Origin: Delphinus delphis
Taxonomy: Eukaryota; Chordata; Mammalia; Artiodactyla; Delphinidae
Length of the DNA: 64,000 nucleotides
Direction of reading: 5' to 3'
Assembly (NCBI RefSeq): GCF_949987515.2
Contig: NC_082687.1
Location: 118,339,838-118,403,837, forward strand
Below the pieces are notes generated by a model that saw nothing but the letters and a program-made list of their open reading frames with translations, was not told the DNA's origin and searched no databases. This document shows, in pieces, positions 11,901-23,724 of the stretch. Numbering within the stretch: the stretch's first letter is position 1; each line of letters opens with the position of its first letter. A program made the translations under genes and the position numbers.

Positions 11901-12088
11901 AGTTGTATCATAAAGGAGGGAAGGGAAATGTGTACGGAGGGACACTTTTTGCTATCTGCTCTTTGGTCATTTTCCTAATCTTCATAAACTACAGCAATGA
12001 CATTTCCATCAGCTTTCCGCAAACTTTCTATAATTTAAAATTAATTAAGACTGAAAGATAGTTGTAAAAACCTTTTATAAGGAGTTTA
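8944..12088. other. Long non-repetitive A+T-rich stretch with one strong hairpin
   Basis: About 3.1 kb in which I recognise no gene and no well-preserved repeat; open frames are all under 100 codons. The hairpin at 9821-9873 is listed separately. At 11321-11347 the motif ATGTCGACA occurs twice, 18 bp apart. Confidence 0.6.
9821..9873. repeat. Near-perfect hairpin, 25-bp arms and 3-nt loop
   Basis: The left arm 9821-9845 and right arm 9849-9873 are reverse complements at 22 of 25 positions, around the loop CGC (9846-9848). Read as plus-strand RNA, two of the three mismatches are G:U wobbles and the third is C:A, so the stem would be nearly continuous. The shared core is TGTCCCTAGTT. It could be a tiny palindromic MITE, a miRNA-like foldback or a chance palindrome; family not recognised. 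Confidence 0.85.
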
Positions 12089-12493
12089 TATTAGTCTGCT
12101 TAGGGTGCCATAACAAAATACTGTAGACTGGGTGGCTTAAACAACAGAAATTTATTTTCTAACGGTTCTGGAGACTGGAAGTCAAAGATCCAGGGGCCAG
12201 CAGGTTGTCTGGTGTCTGGTGAGCCATCTTCCTTTGGGTTGCAGGATCAGCCGCTTTCTCTCTATAACCTCATGTGGTCTTCCCTTGGTGCATGCACCCA
12301 GAGACAGAGAGAGAGAACGCTCTCTGGTGTCTTTTCTTAAAAGGACACCATTCCTATCAAATCAGGGCCCCACCCTTATGACTTCATTTAATCTTAATGA
12401 TTTCCATAAAGGCCCTATCTCCAAATACAATCACATTGGGGGTTAGGGCTTCAACATAGGTTTGGGGAAGGCATAGGCATTCAGTCCATAACA
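12089..12493 (-). mobile_element. Solo LTR of ERVL-MaLR type (MST/MLT1-like)
   Basis: The minus strand begins TGTTATGGACTGAATGCC and ends in the typical MaLR 3' segment (CCACCCAGTCTACAGTATTT, then a decayed TTAGTCTG complement). Internal blocks (TTTGGAGATAGGGCC, GGTGTCCTTTTAAG) also fit the family. Flanking 5-mers GTTTA and GTTTT agree at 4 of 5, compatible with a decayed target duplication. No internal retroviral sequence adjoins it. Confidence 0.85.
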
Positions 12494-13249
12494 GTTTTTA
12501 AAAAGTTATAATTGTTTTTCTAAAACTGGTTAAAGTTGGCTGGTCAGTTTTTCTCCTCCTTAATGAAATGAAGGAGTTGAACTAAACAATATCTAAGATT
12601 GCTTTACAATGAGTGCGCATGGGATCTGTGATTCCATGAAGAATCTATAATTTATAAGATTGCTTTTGTTCTTATATTTTAATAATCTCTGTGTATTTTT
12701 AATACTAGAAATTTTATCATATATTAAATGATTAATATTAGTATTGCATATTACAAAAAATATTTGAAAAAGTCTATTGAGATGAGGATGTATTTTCATA
12801 CAATGATTTCTCAGCAATACTTTTGAGTATCTACAATTGCTTGTAGGGTGGGAGGAAAGAAAATGTGTAAGTAAAGCTTTTTATGACTTCTACTTGTTTG
12901 AAAACCTTAATTTCTGGGAGAGGGAAGAAGAGTAAACAAATAAAAATAACTTTTGCCAGGATCAGAGAGCACTGTCAAGTTTTCATGTAGTTCATCCACT
13001 TGTGATCTTATCCACATGACTAACTGAAGACAACTTACAGAAGGGATTGCTTTTTTAATTATGATGGAATACATTCCTTGGTAAACCTATAGTCTTGGCA
13101 TGTGTTATAGCATAAAAAATAGCTGTAAGCTGTTTTGGAATTGAACTTCCCTTTGGTAGGATTACAGGGAGAAAAGAATTCAGTATCACTAAATTAGTCT
13201 TTTGAGGTAACTAAGGAAAACTTGATTGCTCTTTGGCAGGTAGCAGTAG
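12494..13249. other. A+T-rich DNA, nothing recognised
   Basis: No gene and no recognisable repeat. The longest open frame, 74 codons on the minus strand, has no known motif. Confidence 0.55.
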
Positions 13250-13460
13250 GCAGTGGAAAGCCCCGTGGTCTCGGATGACATACCTTGATTTTGAAGCCTT
13301 CCTCTAATGCTTACTCAGGTCTCTGGTCTTGAGCAAGTTTCTTAATTCTTCTGAACTTTGGTGAGTTCTTAGCAAAAACTGGGATATTCATGACCTCCGG
13401 ATTTCTGTGAGGGTTAACGTGGTAAAAAGTAAAATCCTTAACATAGTAATTCTGAGCCAT
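13250..13460 (+). mobile_element. MIR SINE, diverged
   Basis: The MIR layout is visible in sense: a tRNA-like head, then GAGCAAGTTTCTTAATTCTTC (the conserved core), and the tail motif GTGAGGGTTAACGTGG. Heavily mutated. Confidence 0.6.
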
Positions 13461-14639
13461 CGGCACTGACTGCTGCTTTCCTCTCCTTTTGGTTTGCTTT
13501 TTTCCCCCTCACTGGCAAATAAACTATTGGTGAACTATCACACACTCACTGAACTTTACCTACTCCAAAAGTTGATAGACTTTTTTACAACATTGTGGAA
13601 TGAAGGAAGAATTAATAAGTGAATGACTGAAGAATAAGACTGTGTCAACATACTAGGGTGTGGTTTATGTTTGAAAACATTTCCATAATGCAGAAGTTTT
13701 AAGCAAAAACAAAGGAGTTCAAGGGCAGCAGATGAAATGTGAGGTGGCATTAGTAGCGTTCCAAGAGGACATCTGGGGTGTGATTGTTTCTGCTTCCTCT
13801 GGTCTGGGTGATTTACCAACACTGTTCAGCATCTTTATGTTTGCTTTTGGAGATCAAAGCTCTTCAGCAGCTCTAATCCCCACACACTTAGAACAAATAG
13901 CACCTCTTTAAAAGCCCAGCAGTTCACTTGGTGTATACAAAAGACTTATGTGAAAGTGACTCTGATAACATTTTAGGATAGAAATACCAATTATTTTATA
14001 TAGATTATTTAGAAAATATTTGTGTTTGAATATCCTAATGCAGAAGCAATATTTTTAAAAAATTTACTCTTCGGCAAGTAAGATTACATTGCACCTGTGT
14101 CTTACTTGTTATGTCATAAAGAAATTGAGGCTTTTAAAGAAGTAGTTACATTATAGAAGTCTTTGTCTTAAACCTGAGATTTTTGTCCCAAACATTTTGA
14201 AATAAATTGCAATATTAATATCTATAACAGTGGAACATGGAAAAACAGAAGAAGAACAGCATAAAGAATTCCCTGAGTTTTAGATAAAGTATTTTTTGAC
14301 AGTTTGTAAAAATCAATCATGAATATTTTTACATTATTTAAATAAATAATCTAAACATCACAAGGCTGATAAATGCATTTTATTGCTCCAACTGTAATTA
14401 ACCATTGTTTCATTTGTTGAGTAAAATCTGGAAGTAGAATTAGATGAGAGAAGATTGCGGGCTGCAGATGGTAATTTAGCACCTAAGCTAGAGAGTTCTC
14501 TTACCTTCTCCAAAGAATCCCGAAGGCAGAAGACTGTGACATGTAAAGAGAAGAATAGCTAAGAAAGATGTGATATATGAGGAGAATGGGATAGAAGGTT
14601 ATATATGAAGATAAAGTTTTTTTCTCAAAATAAATCAGC
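13461..14639. other. A+T-rich DNA, nothing recognised
   Basis: No gene seen; frames are short. A stretch near 14100-14170 could be a very old MIR but is too diverged to call. Confidence 0.5.
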
Positions 14640-14720
14640 AGTGATTAAGTTTCTACCCTCGAGCAGCTCATAATGTAGTAGAGGGGAGGATAAACCTGTA
14701 ACTAAAAAATTACAAAAAGA
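14640..14720 (-). mobile_element. L2 3'-end fragment
   Basis: Resembles the antisense L2 3' end (GTTTCTACCCTCGAGCAGCTC followed by a GAGGATAAAC-like segment). Short and diverged. Confidence 0.45.
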
Positions 14721-14734
14721 ATCACACGCAAAGA

Positions 14735-14925
14735 ATACCTAATGTCATTACACATTAAGGAGGTACAAATTATAAGCTCAATAAGATACTACTCCACACC
14801 TACTAGAAAGGCTAAATTTTGTTTTTTTTTGAAACTTACAACATCAATTACTAACAAGAATGTAGAACAATTAGGACTCTTGTGTATAATTGGTGGGAGT
14901 GTAAAATGGCGTTACCCGTGTATTC
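14735..14925 (+). mobile_element. Old L1 3'-end fragment
   Basis: Sense blocks ATAAGATACTACTCCACACC, AGAAAGGCTAAATTTT and ATTGGTGGGAGTGTAAAATG match the end of L1 ORF2 / 3' UTR. Much more diverged than the large L1s. Confidence 0.7.
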
Positions 14926-16279
14926 CAGACATACGTTTTAGGTGGCATTGGGAGCTAAGAGAATATGTTTTATTCATTTACTTCTTACTTAAACTAGGAC
15001 ATGATACTACATGTTTGTTCCTCCCTGTTCCAAAGTACTGGTTTTTTATTTCCCCTAATTTTATTGATGGAATAAAATCCTTAGTTAAGACTTGATCTCA
15101 TTCAAATACATGTTATGGAATTTGGATGATGATATTTAAGTGTCCTTGATATACCTGGAAACTATTGAAATTTTCCATGAATCCAAATTGGGTACAGTAA
15201 GTGAGCAGTTTTTTACTAAAGTCTTTTTGAAGTAGAGTAAGTTCCATAAAATTTATGGTTAAGATAAAGAAATTGGTTAACCATGTTCCCAGTAATCTCA
15301 GAGACCTGAATATTCTCCGTTCCCAGTATTCACCCTGAGGACACCAAGGTCTGTGTACCTGCACAAGAAAGCAGAAGAAGGTGCTGGGTGGAAGTGCATC
15401 AAATGCACAGAAATGTTTTCTGCATGCACCTATTAGGGTCTGATTCTAATTGGACTGTGATTTGCATGGTTAGAGTCTCATACTTTTTTTTTTTTTTTTT
15501 GCAGCCAATAGCATCTGTTACCAGTTAGTTTCATACAATGATTTGCTTGACTGAAAAGTCAATATTTTTGTTAATTTACTCTAAATTGAGAGGCTGGATT
15601 TGTAATCTCCACTCCATTCCTCTTTGAGCCAATCAGAGAAGTGCAATGCATATATGTAGTATGCATTTTCCTGCCTAATTATTAAAATTATTCTTATATT
15701 GCCTTGGAAACCATAGGCAGTTACCTAAAGAAGAATACATTCATATTCTTTAGCTAGGAGTTCAGATTTCAAAAGGTCAAAAACTTGATGATTGGACGCA
15801 GCCAAAATCTTATCTTTGCTTCTTATTGGTAATTTCCTGGCCATCTCATGAAAGCATGGCAATTACGCCAAAGCCATTGTAAAGATGGTTTTGATTAATC
15901 TCATCCCATTTTAAATGTTTTCTCTCTGTTGTTCTTATAATATTAATCTAAAAAAAGCTATCAATATAACTGTTCATATATTCAAGAAATGACCGTGTTA
16001 AGGTATTCAAAGATCAATATTGTACTGCAGCATAGTAGAATTCTCTAAAATTAGCAGGAGGTGAGATCATTATTAAGTTCATTATTTATTCAAGGTTCTT
16101 CAATTTTGGAAACAAAGCTTGGGCATGATTTTTCACAATCAGTCCCATTCTAGGAGAACTTCGCTGGCCTGCATGATATTCCTGCCACAGGATTCTGTGT
16201 GATTGGAGAAACGAAATGATTAAAGACAATCATTTCTTTTCTAAGAGGTTTTTTAATTGTACTATTTAAAAGTATCATC
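14926..16279. other. A+T-rich DNA with a poly(T) run
   Basis: No gene and no clear repeat apart from a 17-base T run near 15484. A 117-codon frame at 14742-15095 starts inside the old L1 fragment and is not considered coding. Confidence 0.5.
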
Positions 16280-16415
16280 ACTGGAGTCAGACTTGCTTGT
16301 GTTTTAATACTGGCTCAGCTACTAGTTGTAAGCAAGTCACTATTCCTCTCCATGGCTGTTTCTTCATCTGTAAAATGGGGATAATAATAATACCTGTGTT
16401 AATGAGTTACTAATA
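16280..16415 (+). mobile_element. MIR SINE
   Basis: Well-preserved MIR core in sense: ACTGGAGTCAGACTTGC, AGCAAGTCACTATTCCTCTC and TTCATCTGTAAAATGGGGAT. Confidence 0.8.
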
Positions 16416-17129
16416 TGCTGAATTATCTTAATAGATCTCCTAACAGAAATATCCTTCTATTACAGACATGAGTTTTCCACCCAATAAATGAATTTTGAAA
16501 CTTTCCTTCATGTCATAATTTCAGGAAGCTCTTTTCTTTAATTCAGATGACTTACTCAAGTGATATGGCTAAATAAACTTATAATATCAGAAATAACTTG
16601 AACCCAACACTCAGGAACAAAATAACTTGACTTTTAGTGTACAGAATAATATAATTCTTTAAAAGACAAACTGTGAGATAACTGGGTGGAGTAAAATTTT
16701 CTCTGAACAAATGATGTTATTCACTTTTTAGAGAAAAAAATTCTTTGGAATATATTTTTAAACTACATTCAAATTCATCAAATGAACAGCAATAACTCTT
16801 TGCAAAGAACAATTTATTAAATAAGTAGATCAGGAATCGTTTTTCCTACTTCTCTATTTTGAAACTTACAAACACCCGGCGTTTAAGTGCTTATCTATCT
16901 AGTGCCATTGGAATGCTAACGAGCAGTGTGCAATGTGGAATCTTTCCATAATATTTATATCCATGCCCTATGTGAATATATAGGAATTTGCCAAGGGTGA
17001 TATTGAAAAATATTCAACAGCCTATGGCCCACGGCCTGAGCAAGTAGAATAGACATGGGTTACAAACCACTGGTGTGGCCACCCTGTCATGCAGAGGCTC
17101 AGCCTTGATCCTGATCTAACAAAATCAAC
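16416..17129. other. A+T-rich DNA, nothing recognised
   Basis: No gene or clear repeat. Confidence 0.5.
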
Positions 17130-17365
17130 AGATAATAAAAACTAATATTTCCTATTTTGTGCCAGACACTCTTCTGATACTTTTATCTGTATTAATTACT
17201 TTAATTTCCACCAAAATCCTAGGACTTAGGCACTATTATTGTCCTCATCACACAGCTGAAGAAGCAAGCAGAGAGGTCAAGAAACTGGCCCGAGGACACA
17301 CACATCATAAAGTGACAGAATCAGGCTCCAGTCTCTTAACTATTATGCTAAACACCTTCTCCTTT
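17130..17365 (-). mobile_element. MIR SINE
   Basis: Reverse-oriented MIR: TTTTGTGCCAGACACTCTTC, TAGGCACTATTATTGTCCTC, GAAACTGGCCCGAGGACACA and a terminal TAACTATTATGCTA. Confidence 0.85.
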
Positions 17366-19894
17366 AATACTTATCCCTATTCCTGCTCTACATATTGACT
17401 TTGAATTTTCTAATTTAGTAGAAATAAAGAGGTAGAAAAAAACATTTGTTCTAACTTACATTACATGTAGAACTTGATTCTTCGTCCAAAGTATTTTATA
17501 CTGAACCTGAACAAATATCTTGCTGGAAGATTCCTAATGATGTCATTCTCACGATTTTAAAAAACTATTGTTAATTTTACTTCTGAAATATATTTATTTT
17601 TACATTAAAAAGCATGATAAACCTGTTGCGGTTGTTTTTTTTTAATTAAAAATTTTTATGTCTGCATGTGTATCATCCATTGAGTGGCCTGCAGATTTTT
17701 AAAGTTTCAAAAACGCTGATAGAAGTTAAGAATGTATTTTCCTACTGGATGATTAAGGGGTATTAATTTTTCCCAGTTTCTAGAATGAAATGATCTGGAA
17801 TTATGAGACAGATACTTCCAATGTGGTTGTAAGCGATATTCAGTTACCAGATGTGAGGTTTCTTGGGAATTCATTTTAATAAGGGATTTCCAATGCTTCA
17901 CTTCTATTAGAAAAAAAGTTAACATTAGAATTTTTATTACTATAAACCTATGAATTTTATTCAAATCTAAGCATAGATCTCATCTTAAAAGAAAAGTCTG
18001 TATGCTTAGGATCATAGAAACCCTGTTAGCTATTACACTTAGAAGATAAACAACTAATTTTCAGTAAACCAATTTATTAACACCATCATCAGATGGTGCT
18101 GGTTGGTATTTGTGTGTTCAAATCATTTTAAGTTATAATGATCCAGGAACTCTAAATAAGAGCATCTGTCGGTCAATGCTTTTTTTTATTTGCTCAGTTT
18201 TAAAATACTTAGCCCCAGTCATTATTTCTGATCACTAGATTTCAGATGCTGTGGATGGAAAAACTGGAAAAGCTGTGGTTGACTCTGCTTCATGCCCTGC
18301 TTTCCCTTCCCACACTGGGATAGCAGCACAAGGAGGGTGAGCAATTTTACACCCTGATTACAAACACATTGGCACACTGCTAGGGAGAATACGTGTGTGG
18401 AAGATCCACTTGAAAGTTATGCCATTTTTCTTTGGAAGTACCGACTTCTGTGTGACAAATAACAAAGTCAAATAAAGATTTAATATTGCAGTAGAAGCAG
18501 TGAAATACTCTAAAAGTATCCTCTGACACGTTATTCTTGTTCACTGAAGTGGTTGTCTTGTAATAAGAGCCTTTGCGGCAGTGTGGTCATAAACAACCCA
18601 TGCTCTTTCTGTCTCATCATTCTTGGGCTATGGTCATAACACTTTGATGCTTTTTCTAGAAAAATATTTTCCTTTCCTAAGTCTGTCCCTTAGGCATGAT
18701 TTCCACAGACTCACATTTGCAGAAACGATTTCTTCTAAAAAAGAAATCTAATTAAAACATTTATCACCTTTTCTTTTTCCAAAAGGGTAGAGTAACAAAT
18801 TAGCCCTGTAGTCTGCCGTGCAGTTAATAGATGAGAAATAAAGATATAGAATCATTTATTTTTAATTGCATACTTGGGAATAAAACACTTGTTGGGCTAC
18901 AAGCCAAGGGCCTTTCAGAGATGATAGCTTATTGGTTGTGGTGAGACCTGGCATAGAAAGTCCACTCTTATGTCCTAAAGGGACAGAATGCTCTGTCTTC
19001 CACCCCTAATTCCAAACATTAACCCAGAACTGGAGAAATCTAACACTTTGCATTATACCACAAAGCATATTTTTGCTAGGTTTTGAAAGATAAAGTTAAT
19101 GTTTCATATAATATCAAATTTCATCATAATCTTATGAGAGAATGAAACTACTTGCCTGAAAGTATAATGATAGTAAGCCTAAGAAAAATATACATAACAC
19201 AAAACAATGTAAATTATTTACTACTAATTTCAGTCAGTGTTTACAAAATCAAAACCTGAGTGCAACAGCTGGTAACATATCTAATGGGTTCTATGCTTAT
19301 TTCAAAAATAAAGGATTTAGCTCAGGATGGCTGAAGATGGCTGATTAAAGAACATGGAAATATAGTTGGTTCCATAGTTTATTGTTCTCCTAGAGTATAA
19401 TCCTTATTATTCAAAGCAGAAACACAGACAGGCTTACTTCCTTTGCCAAACATACAACTTTTATATAATTGTTCAATCAACATTAAAATTCAAAAATTCC
19501 CCCATTTTCTTCTTTATTTTGGAGTTTAGATTAGAATTTGTTTTTTTTTTTAAGTGGAGAAAGAGATACTTCATTTTTTCAAAAAATGAAAAATATATTA
19601 AATGCAAGCCTGATTGTCTATCCCAGAGAGAAAGATAAACCAAAAATACATGAAAAGACAATTAAAATTATAATACATGTCAAAAATTATAATACATGTC
19701 AAAAACATCATTTGCCAAATGACTGATCAAAAATCACGCTAAGATTTCAGAAGAGGAGATCATCATTGATGGTTACCATGATTAAAAGAATTCATACAAG
19801 GAAAGAAATTGAACTGAGCTTTGAAGGAGGAACAGGATTTGTATAAATAGGGTGGGAAGGAGAGATTAGATCTGGTGAGCAATATGATACAAAG
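17366..19894. other. Long A+T-rich stretch without recognised gene
   Basis: About 2.5 kb with no gene and no confident repeat. It contains a perfect 2 x 19 bp tandem duplication at 19666-19703. Open frames do not exceed 85 codons. Confidence 0.55.
19666..19703. repeat. Perfect tandem duplication, 2 x 19 bp
   Basis: The 19-mer AATTATAATACATGTCAAA occurs twice back to back with no mismatch, suggesting a recent duplication by slippage or end-joining. Confidence 0.95.
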
Positions 19895-20650
19895 AATCAT
19901 TGTATTTTTTTGTGGTCATTTTGGTGGCTTAGAACAAGAGACATTTATTTCTTGCTCATGTAACAGTGCAAAGCTGATGTCTTTCCACTCTGGTTATTCA
20001 GAGACCAAGGGACCTTTCCTTGTATGGTTGTGTCCTTTAGGATCCTGTCATTATTTGAAATAAGGTAGAGGAAGGAAAATTATGCTAAGTGAAATAAGTC
20101 AGGCAGAGAAAGGCAAATATGGTATGATATCACTTATATGTGGAATCTAAAAAATACAACAAGCTAGTGAATATAACAAAAAAGAAATGGACTCACAGGT
20201 ATAGAGAACCAACTAGTAGGTGCCAGTGGGGAGAGGGAAGGGGGGGCAACATAGGGGTAGGGGATTAAAGGGTACAAATTATTATGTATAAAATAAGCTA
20301 CAAGGATATATTGTACAACATAGGGAATATAGCCAATCTTTTATAATAACTATAAATGGAGTATAACCTGTAAAAATTGTGAACAACTATATTGTACATC
20401 TGAAACATATAATACCATACATCAACTTTACTTCAAAATAATACAAAAAAGAATACACTCTTCTTGAACTCCTTGATTGGACATGACACACGCAATTTCT
20501 GCTCATATTCCATGGATGAGAACCAGTTACTCAGCTGCTCCTAAGTGCATGGGGAAGTAATCTCTGGCTAGACACCCACTTTCCAGTGACAAAGAAGGGG
20601 AAGCACACATCTGTGGGTATAAGGAACTAAATGTTAGTGACTTGGTCTCT
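19895..20650 (-). mobile_element. LTR-like repeat interrupted by an L1 tail
   Basis: Two pieces, 19895-20080 and 20451-20650, look like one long-terminal-repeat-type element on the minus strand: left TATTTCTTGCTCATGTAAC and TGGTTATTCAGAGACCAAG, right GACATGACACACGCAATTTC, CATATTCCATGGATGAGAAC and GGAAGTAATCTCTGGCTAG. An L1 3' end separates them. I recognise the pattern as a common mammalian LTR but cannot give its name. Confidence 0.5.
20081..20450 (+). mobile_element. 5'-truncated L1 3' end
   Basis: Sense L1 3' end, from ATGCTAAGTGAAATAAGTCAG through CACTTATATGTGGAATC and TAGGGAATATAGCCAATC to TCAACTTTACTTCAAAATAA and a short A-rich tail. Inserted into the LTR-like repeat around it. Confidence 0.85.
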
Positions 20651-20989
20651 GACTTTGCTTCTCTTTCCATTTCAATCTAAATGTTTTTCCCTGAGGAATT
20701 TCCTCCACAAACAGAGATTCCTTACCCTACTAAATGACTCCTGTGTTTTATCTTAAGCTCAGAATTTTCTGGAGATCAAGATCAGTAAAATCTACTGCTT
20801 GCTAAGCCTATCTTTCCACTTGGTTATCCTTCAGGCATTTAAATACAACTTGTATAAACGGAAGTCATTAGCTTCTTTCCAAAGTTTGTTCTCATGCTGT
20901 ATTGTCCATACTTAAGTGTGGCTATACTATTGTATTAATTGCTCGAGCATTAGACCTTGAAGATATATTTGACTCCTCTCAATGTTTTG
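20651..20989. other. A+T-rich DNA, nothing recognised
   Basis: No gene or clear repeat; could be part of the L2 that follows. Confidence 0.45.
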
Positions 20990-21450
20990 CCCCTTTTAAA
21001 CTATTTGCCTCATCCTTCCCTTCATCCCTATTCTTTTGTTTCCTCCCTGGGTTATTGCAGGAACATCCTGACTGGCCTTCCTGATGTCACTGTAGATGCC
21101 CTTCAATTCATCCCATCCATAAGTTTCTCAGGATGATATTTCCAAAATGTGTATCTGATCTTATTAACCTCCTGTTAAATCTCTTAGGATAAGATCCACC
21201 CACTTTGGTTGGCACACCAAGTTCAGACTGCTTATGTTGTTAGCCTCTTATCCCATTATTTTCCAATGTGTTTACCTAGCTAGGCAATTTCAAACTTTGC
21301 ATGTTTCTATATATCCTTTTCACTTTATATAAAAACTCTTTTTCCTTTTCCTCCTTTTCCCTTGCCTCTTTCAGCTGTTAGTGTGTCCTTCCCTCCTGTC
21401 CCTCTCAAAAATCATATTATTTCTCCTGGAAAGAGTTATCCTCACTCCTT
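20990..21450 (+). mobile_element. L2 LINE fragment
   Basis: Diverged L2 in sense: GGAACATCCTGACTGGCCTTC, ATTAACCTCCTGTTAAATC and AGGATAAGATCCACCCACTTT correspond in order to the L2 segments reading LTGLP, LKSL and the following text. Confidence 0.55.
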
Positions 21451-21539
21451 ACTTACTGAGATTGGGGTAGAAATGTTCACCCTGGCACCTACTGAGTCTT
21501 TCTATTCTAGTTGTCCTATAACCATGTCACAATTATTTT

Positions 21540-21692
21540 CTTCTGAAACCATTATGATCTCCTGGGAATTTTTAAGAAATGCCATTGAGCAACCCTCATT
21601 CCATATCAATGAAATCAGAATCTTCAGAGCTGAAATGTTTTAAAAGCTCTGTTAGTGGTTCTAATGTAAATCCCCAGTTGAAAACTGCTGAT
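21540..21692. mobile_element. MER5-type hAT-Charlie MITE
   Basis: Order of blocks ATCTCCTGGGAATTTTTAAGA, AATGAAATCAGAATCTTCAG and CCAGTTGAAAACTGCTG fits the MER5-type element, whose end reads GAGAACCACTG in younger copies. Confidence 0.6.
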
Positions 21693-21699
21693 GAAGGGA

Positions 21700-22744
21700 A
21701 TAAAGTATAGGGCATTGCTGTAAGGCATTAGCTACTGAAGGAATTTTTTTTTTTAAAAGAGAGAGGTTAAAAAAAGAGGTTAAAAAAGAGGGAGGAATGA
21801 AGGAAGGGGAAGGGGCACTACATTGTGGAAAAAAAGAGGAAGAGTGGGAATAAATATTTACTAAATATCTACTTAGTGCCAGGTATTACACTGTATGATT
21901 TAAATATACAGGGATTTTCAATTGAGCTAAATAATTTGAAGTTTAATCCAGCCAGTGGGCAAACCCTTAAGTATTTCTCAGGAGCCCTTAAATATTACAT
22001 GGAAGTAACAGTTGTGGTTACAATGTCTCTAATCTGTGATGGTGTGCTAGGTGAACTCAAATAAGGTATGAATGGGGTGAGATCAATAAAAAGTTAATAG
22101 CTTAATATTAGTATTAATTGAAACAGAAGTATATAATAGTTTCTTATTAATTTATTTTTATTAATAAATGAGTTTATTCTTCCCAAGTGTATATTTCCCC
22201 AAAGTCTTTTTTAACACTAACTTCTGAGTGTGACTTTACATCATTTCAGTGCATGTGTGCTGGTGAAGGCATTTATGTTTGTCTCTACATTTGTCAGCAG
22301 TATTGCAGATTAAGCAGATGGGGTGAAAAATAATTTTTGCTACATGTGAGCACATGAGCCCTGCATGTGGAATAGGTTGGAGTGGTACATATTGAGAAAG
22401 AAAATACTTGAAAGGGAACAATAAAGTAAAACTAAAAGAAGGAAAAAATGTTACAAGTGCTTCTAATTTAAAGTCTGATATTTAAATGTTTTAAAATTCC
22501 AGAAAGTTGATTGGCATTTAATATTTGTTAAGTTGCTATTTCAAATCTTTTCTACTGTTTTGGGTTGATTAACTCAAAGGTCAAAAAAGAAATCAATATT
22601 GCTATGTTCAAATACAAAACCAGAGGCCTAAGTAGGCTAAAAAAAAAAAAAAAAGATTGATACTATGGGGAAATGGCTGTTGAACCTTAACTATAGCTTA
22701 CTGTTCATTTCAGATTCTCTAAGTGATATTAATGAAAAACACTG
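21700..22744. other. A+T-rich DNA with A/G-rich tracts
   Basis: No gene. Purine-rich low-complexity sequence with a doubled GAGGTTAAAAA motif lies at 21750-21800. A possible MIR/L2 scrap (ACTAAATATCTACTTAGTGCC) is at 21850-21895. Confidence 0.5.
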
Positions 22745-23112
22745 CATTTTATTATTGAGCCACTGGATAAGCCAAAGCTGAAAGCCACCCTACCCCAGGA
22801 CTTTCCAGATATTGATGCCAAAAATCCAGGGCAGTCCAGGCCAGGAGGAAGAGACGAATGTCCTCAAGGCAAAGATGGCCTTGGCAAATGCTAGGGTGGT
22901 CCCTCTTCTGCTGTCTACTCCTACCTCGGAGTTCCAATTGCTGAGATGGTGGATGGGGTAAGACCAGGGCTCAGCCTTTCTAGGCAAGGGTCCAGGCTAT
23001 CTGGCCTCTAAAGGAATTCTCCAGCCCTCCACTCTGGAAAGAGGCTGGCATGGAGAAAACCTCAGGGTGTCCAATCAAGCCAGGGGAACTGCCCTTGACT
23101 GTCCCCAAGTCA
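22745..23112 (-). mobile_element. Endogenous retrovirus leader fragment
   Basis: Directly downstream (minus strand) of the primer-binding site at 23113-23130. The sequence is richer in G+C than its flanks and stops near 22745, where A+T-rich DNA resumes. It probably represents the 5' leader and perhaps the very start of gag; no gag frame is identifiable and there is no second LTR, so most of the provirus is missing. Confidence 0.6.
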
Positions 23113-23130
23113 GCCCCGCGTTGGGCACCA
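23113..23130 (-). promoter_or_regulatory. Retroviral primer-binding site, tRNA-Lys type
   Basis: The minus strand reads TGGTGCCCAACGCGGGGC, matching 16 of 18 bases of the tRNA-Lys(1,2)-type site used by betaretrovirus-like (class II, ERVK) elements. It lies 4 bases from the LTR end, as expected. Confidence 0.8.
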
Positions 23131-23134
23131 AATT

Positions 23135-23724
23135 TGATGCCGAAAACTTGGCCTCTGCACCAGTGCTGAATTGAATCTCGGAGACAGAGTTTTGGGTGAA
23201 GTAGAAAAGAATAGCCTTATTGCTTTGCCAGGCAAAGGGGGACACACAGGACTCATGCCCCTGAAAAACTGTGTGTCCCAACCTGGGCGGATTTGGTGAG
23301 GAGTTTTATAGCAATGGTTCATGGGTGGGGTTGTTGATAAGATTAGGTTGTATGCAGGGCCTGCACTCCTTTAATCTGGTCTCAGGTTATCTCTTGATGA
23401 GCTTCTCTGATTCCTTTAATCTGACCTCAGATGGTCTTCTCTGGAATGAAGAATGCTAATTCCATTTGTTGGGGGTTTTAGTTCTATAAAGAGCTCAAAG
23501 ATATTGTTATGTGTATCCCTTGAGGCAAACCAGGGCCCTGCCCCAAGGCTGCACTATTGTTTCTTGGCAGCTCCTCCTTTGTCTCTGCATCCCCTCCCTT
23601 CCCTGATTAGCAGTTGTTTGAATATGCCCTTTGGGACTCAGGGAAGGTCATGGAGGCTGGAGTGTGTTCCCTACAAACAAGGAACGGAAGACGCAGAAAG
23701 ACTTCCGTGCCCAGGAACCCCACA
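23135..23724 (-). mobile_element. ERVK-like (class II) LTR, about 590 bp
   Basis: On the minus strand the element begins TGTGGGGTTCCTGGGCACG (23724) and ends CATCA (23135), just before the primer-binding site. It has a TATA box (CTATAAAACTCC, 23302-23311) and a candidate variant polyadenylation signal AATAAG at 23216-23221, in the order expected for U3-R-U5. Open frames crossing it are not genes. The limits are inferred from the TG...CA ends and the primer-binding site; the right end is less sure. Confidence 0.7.
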
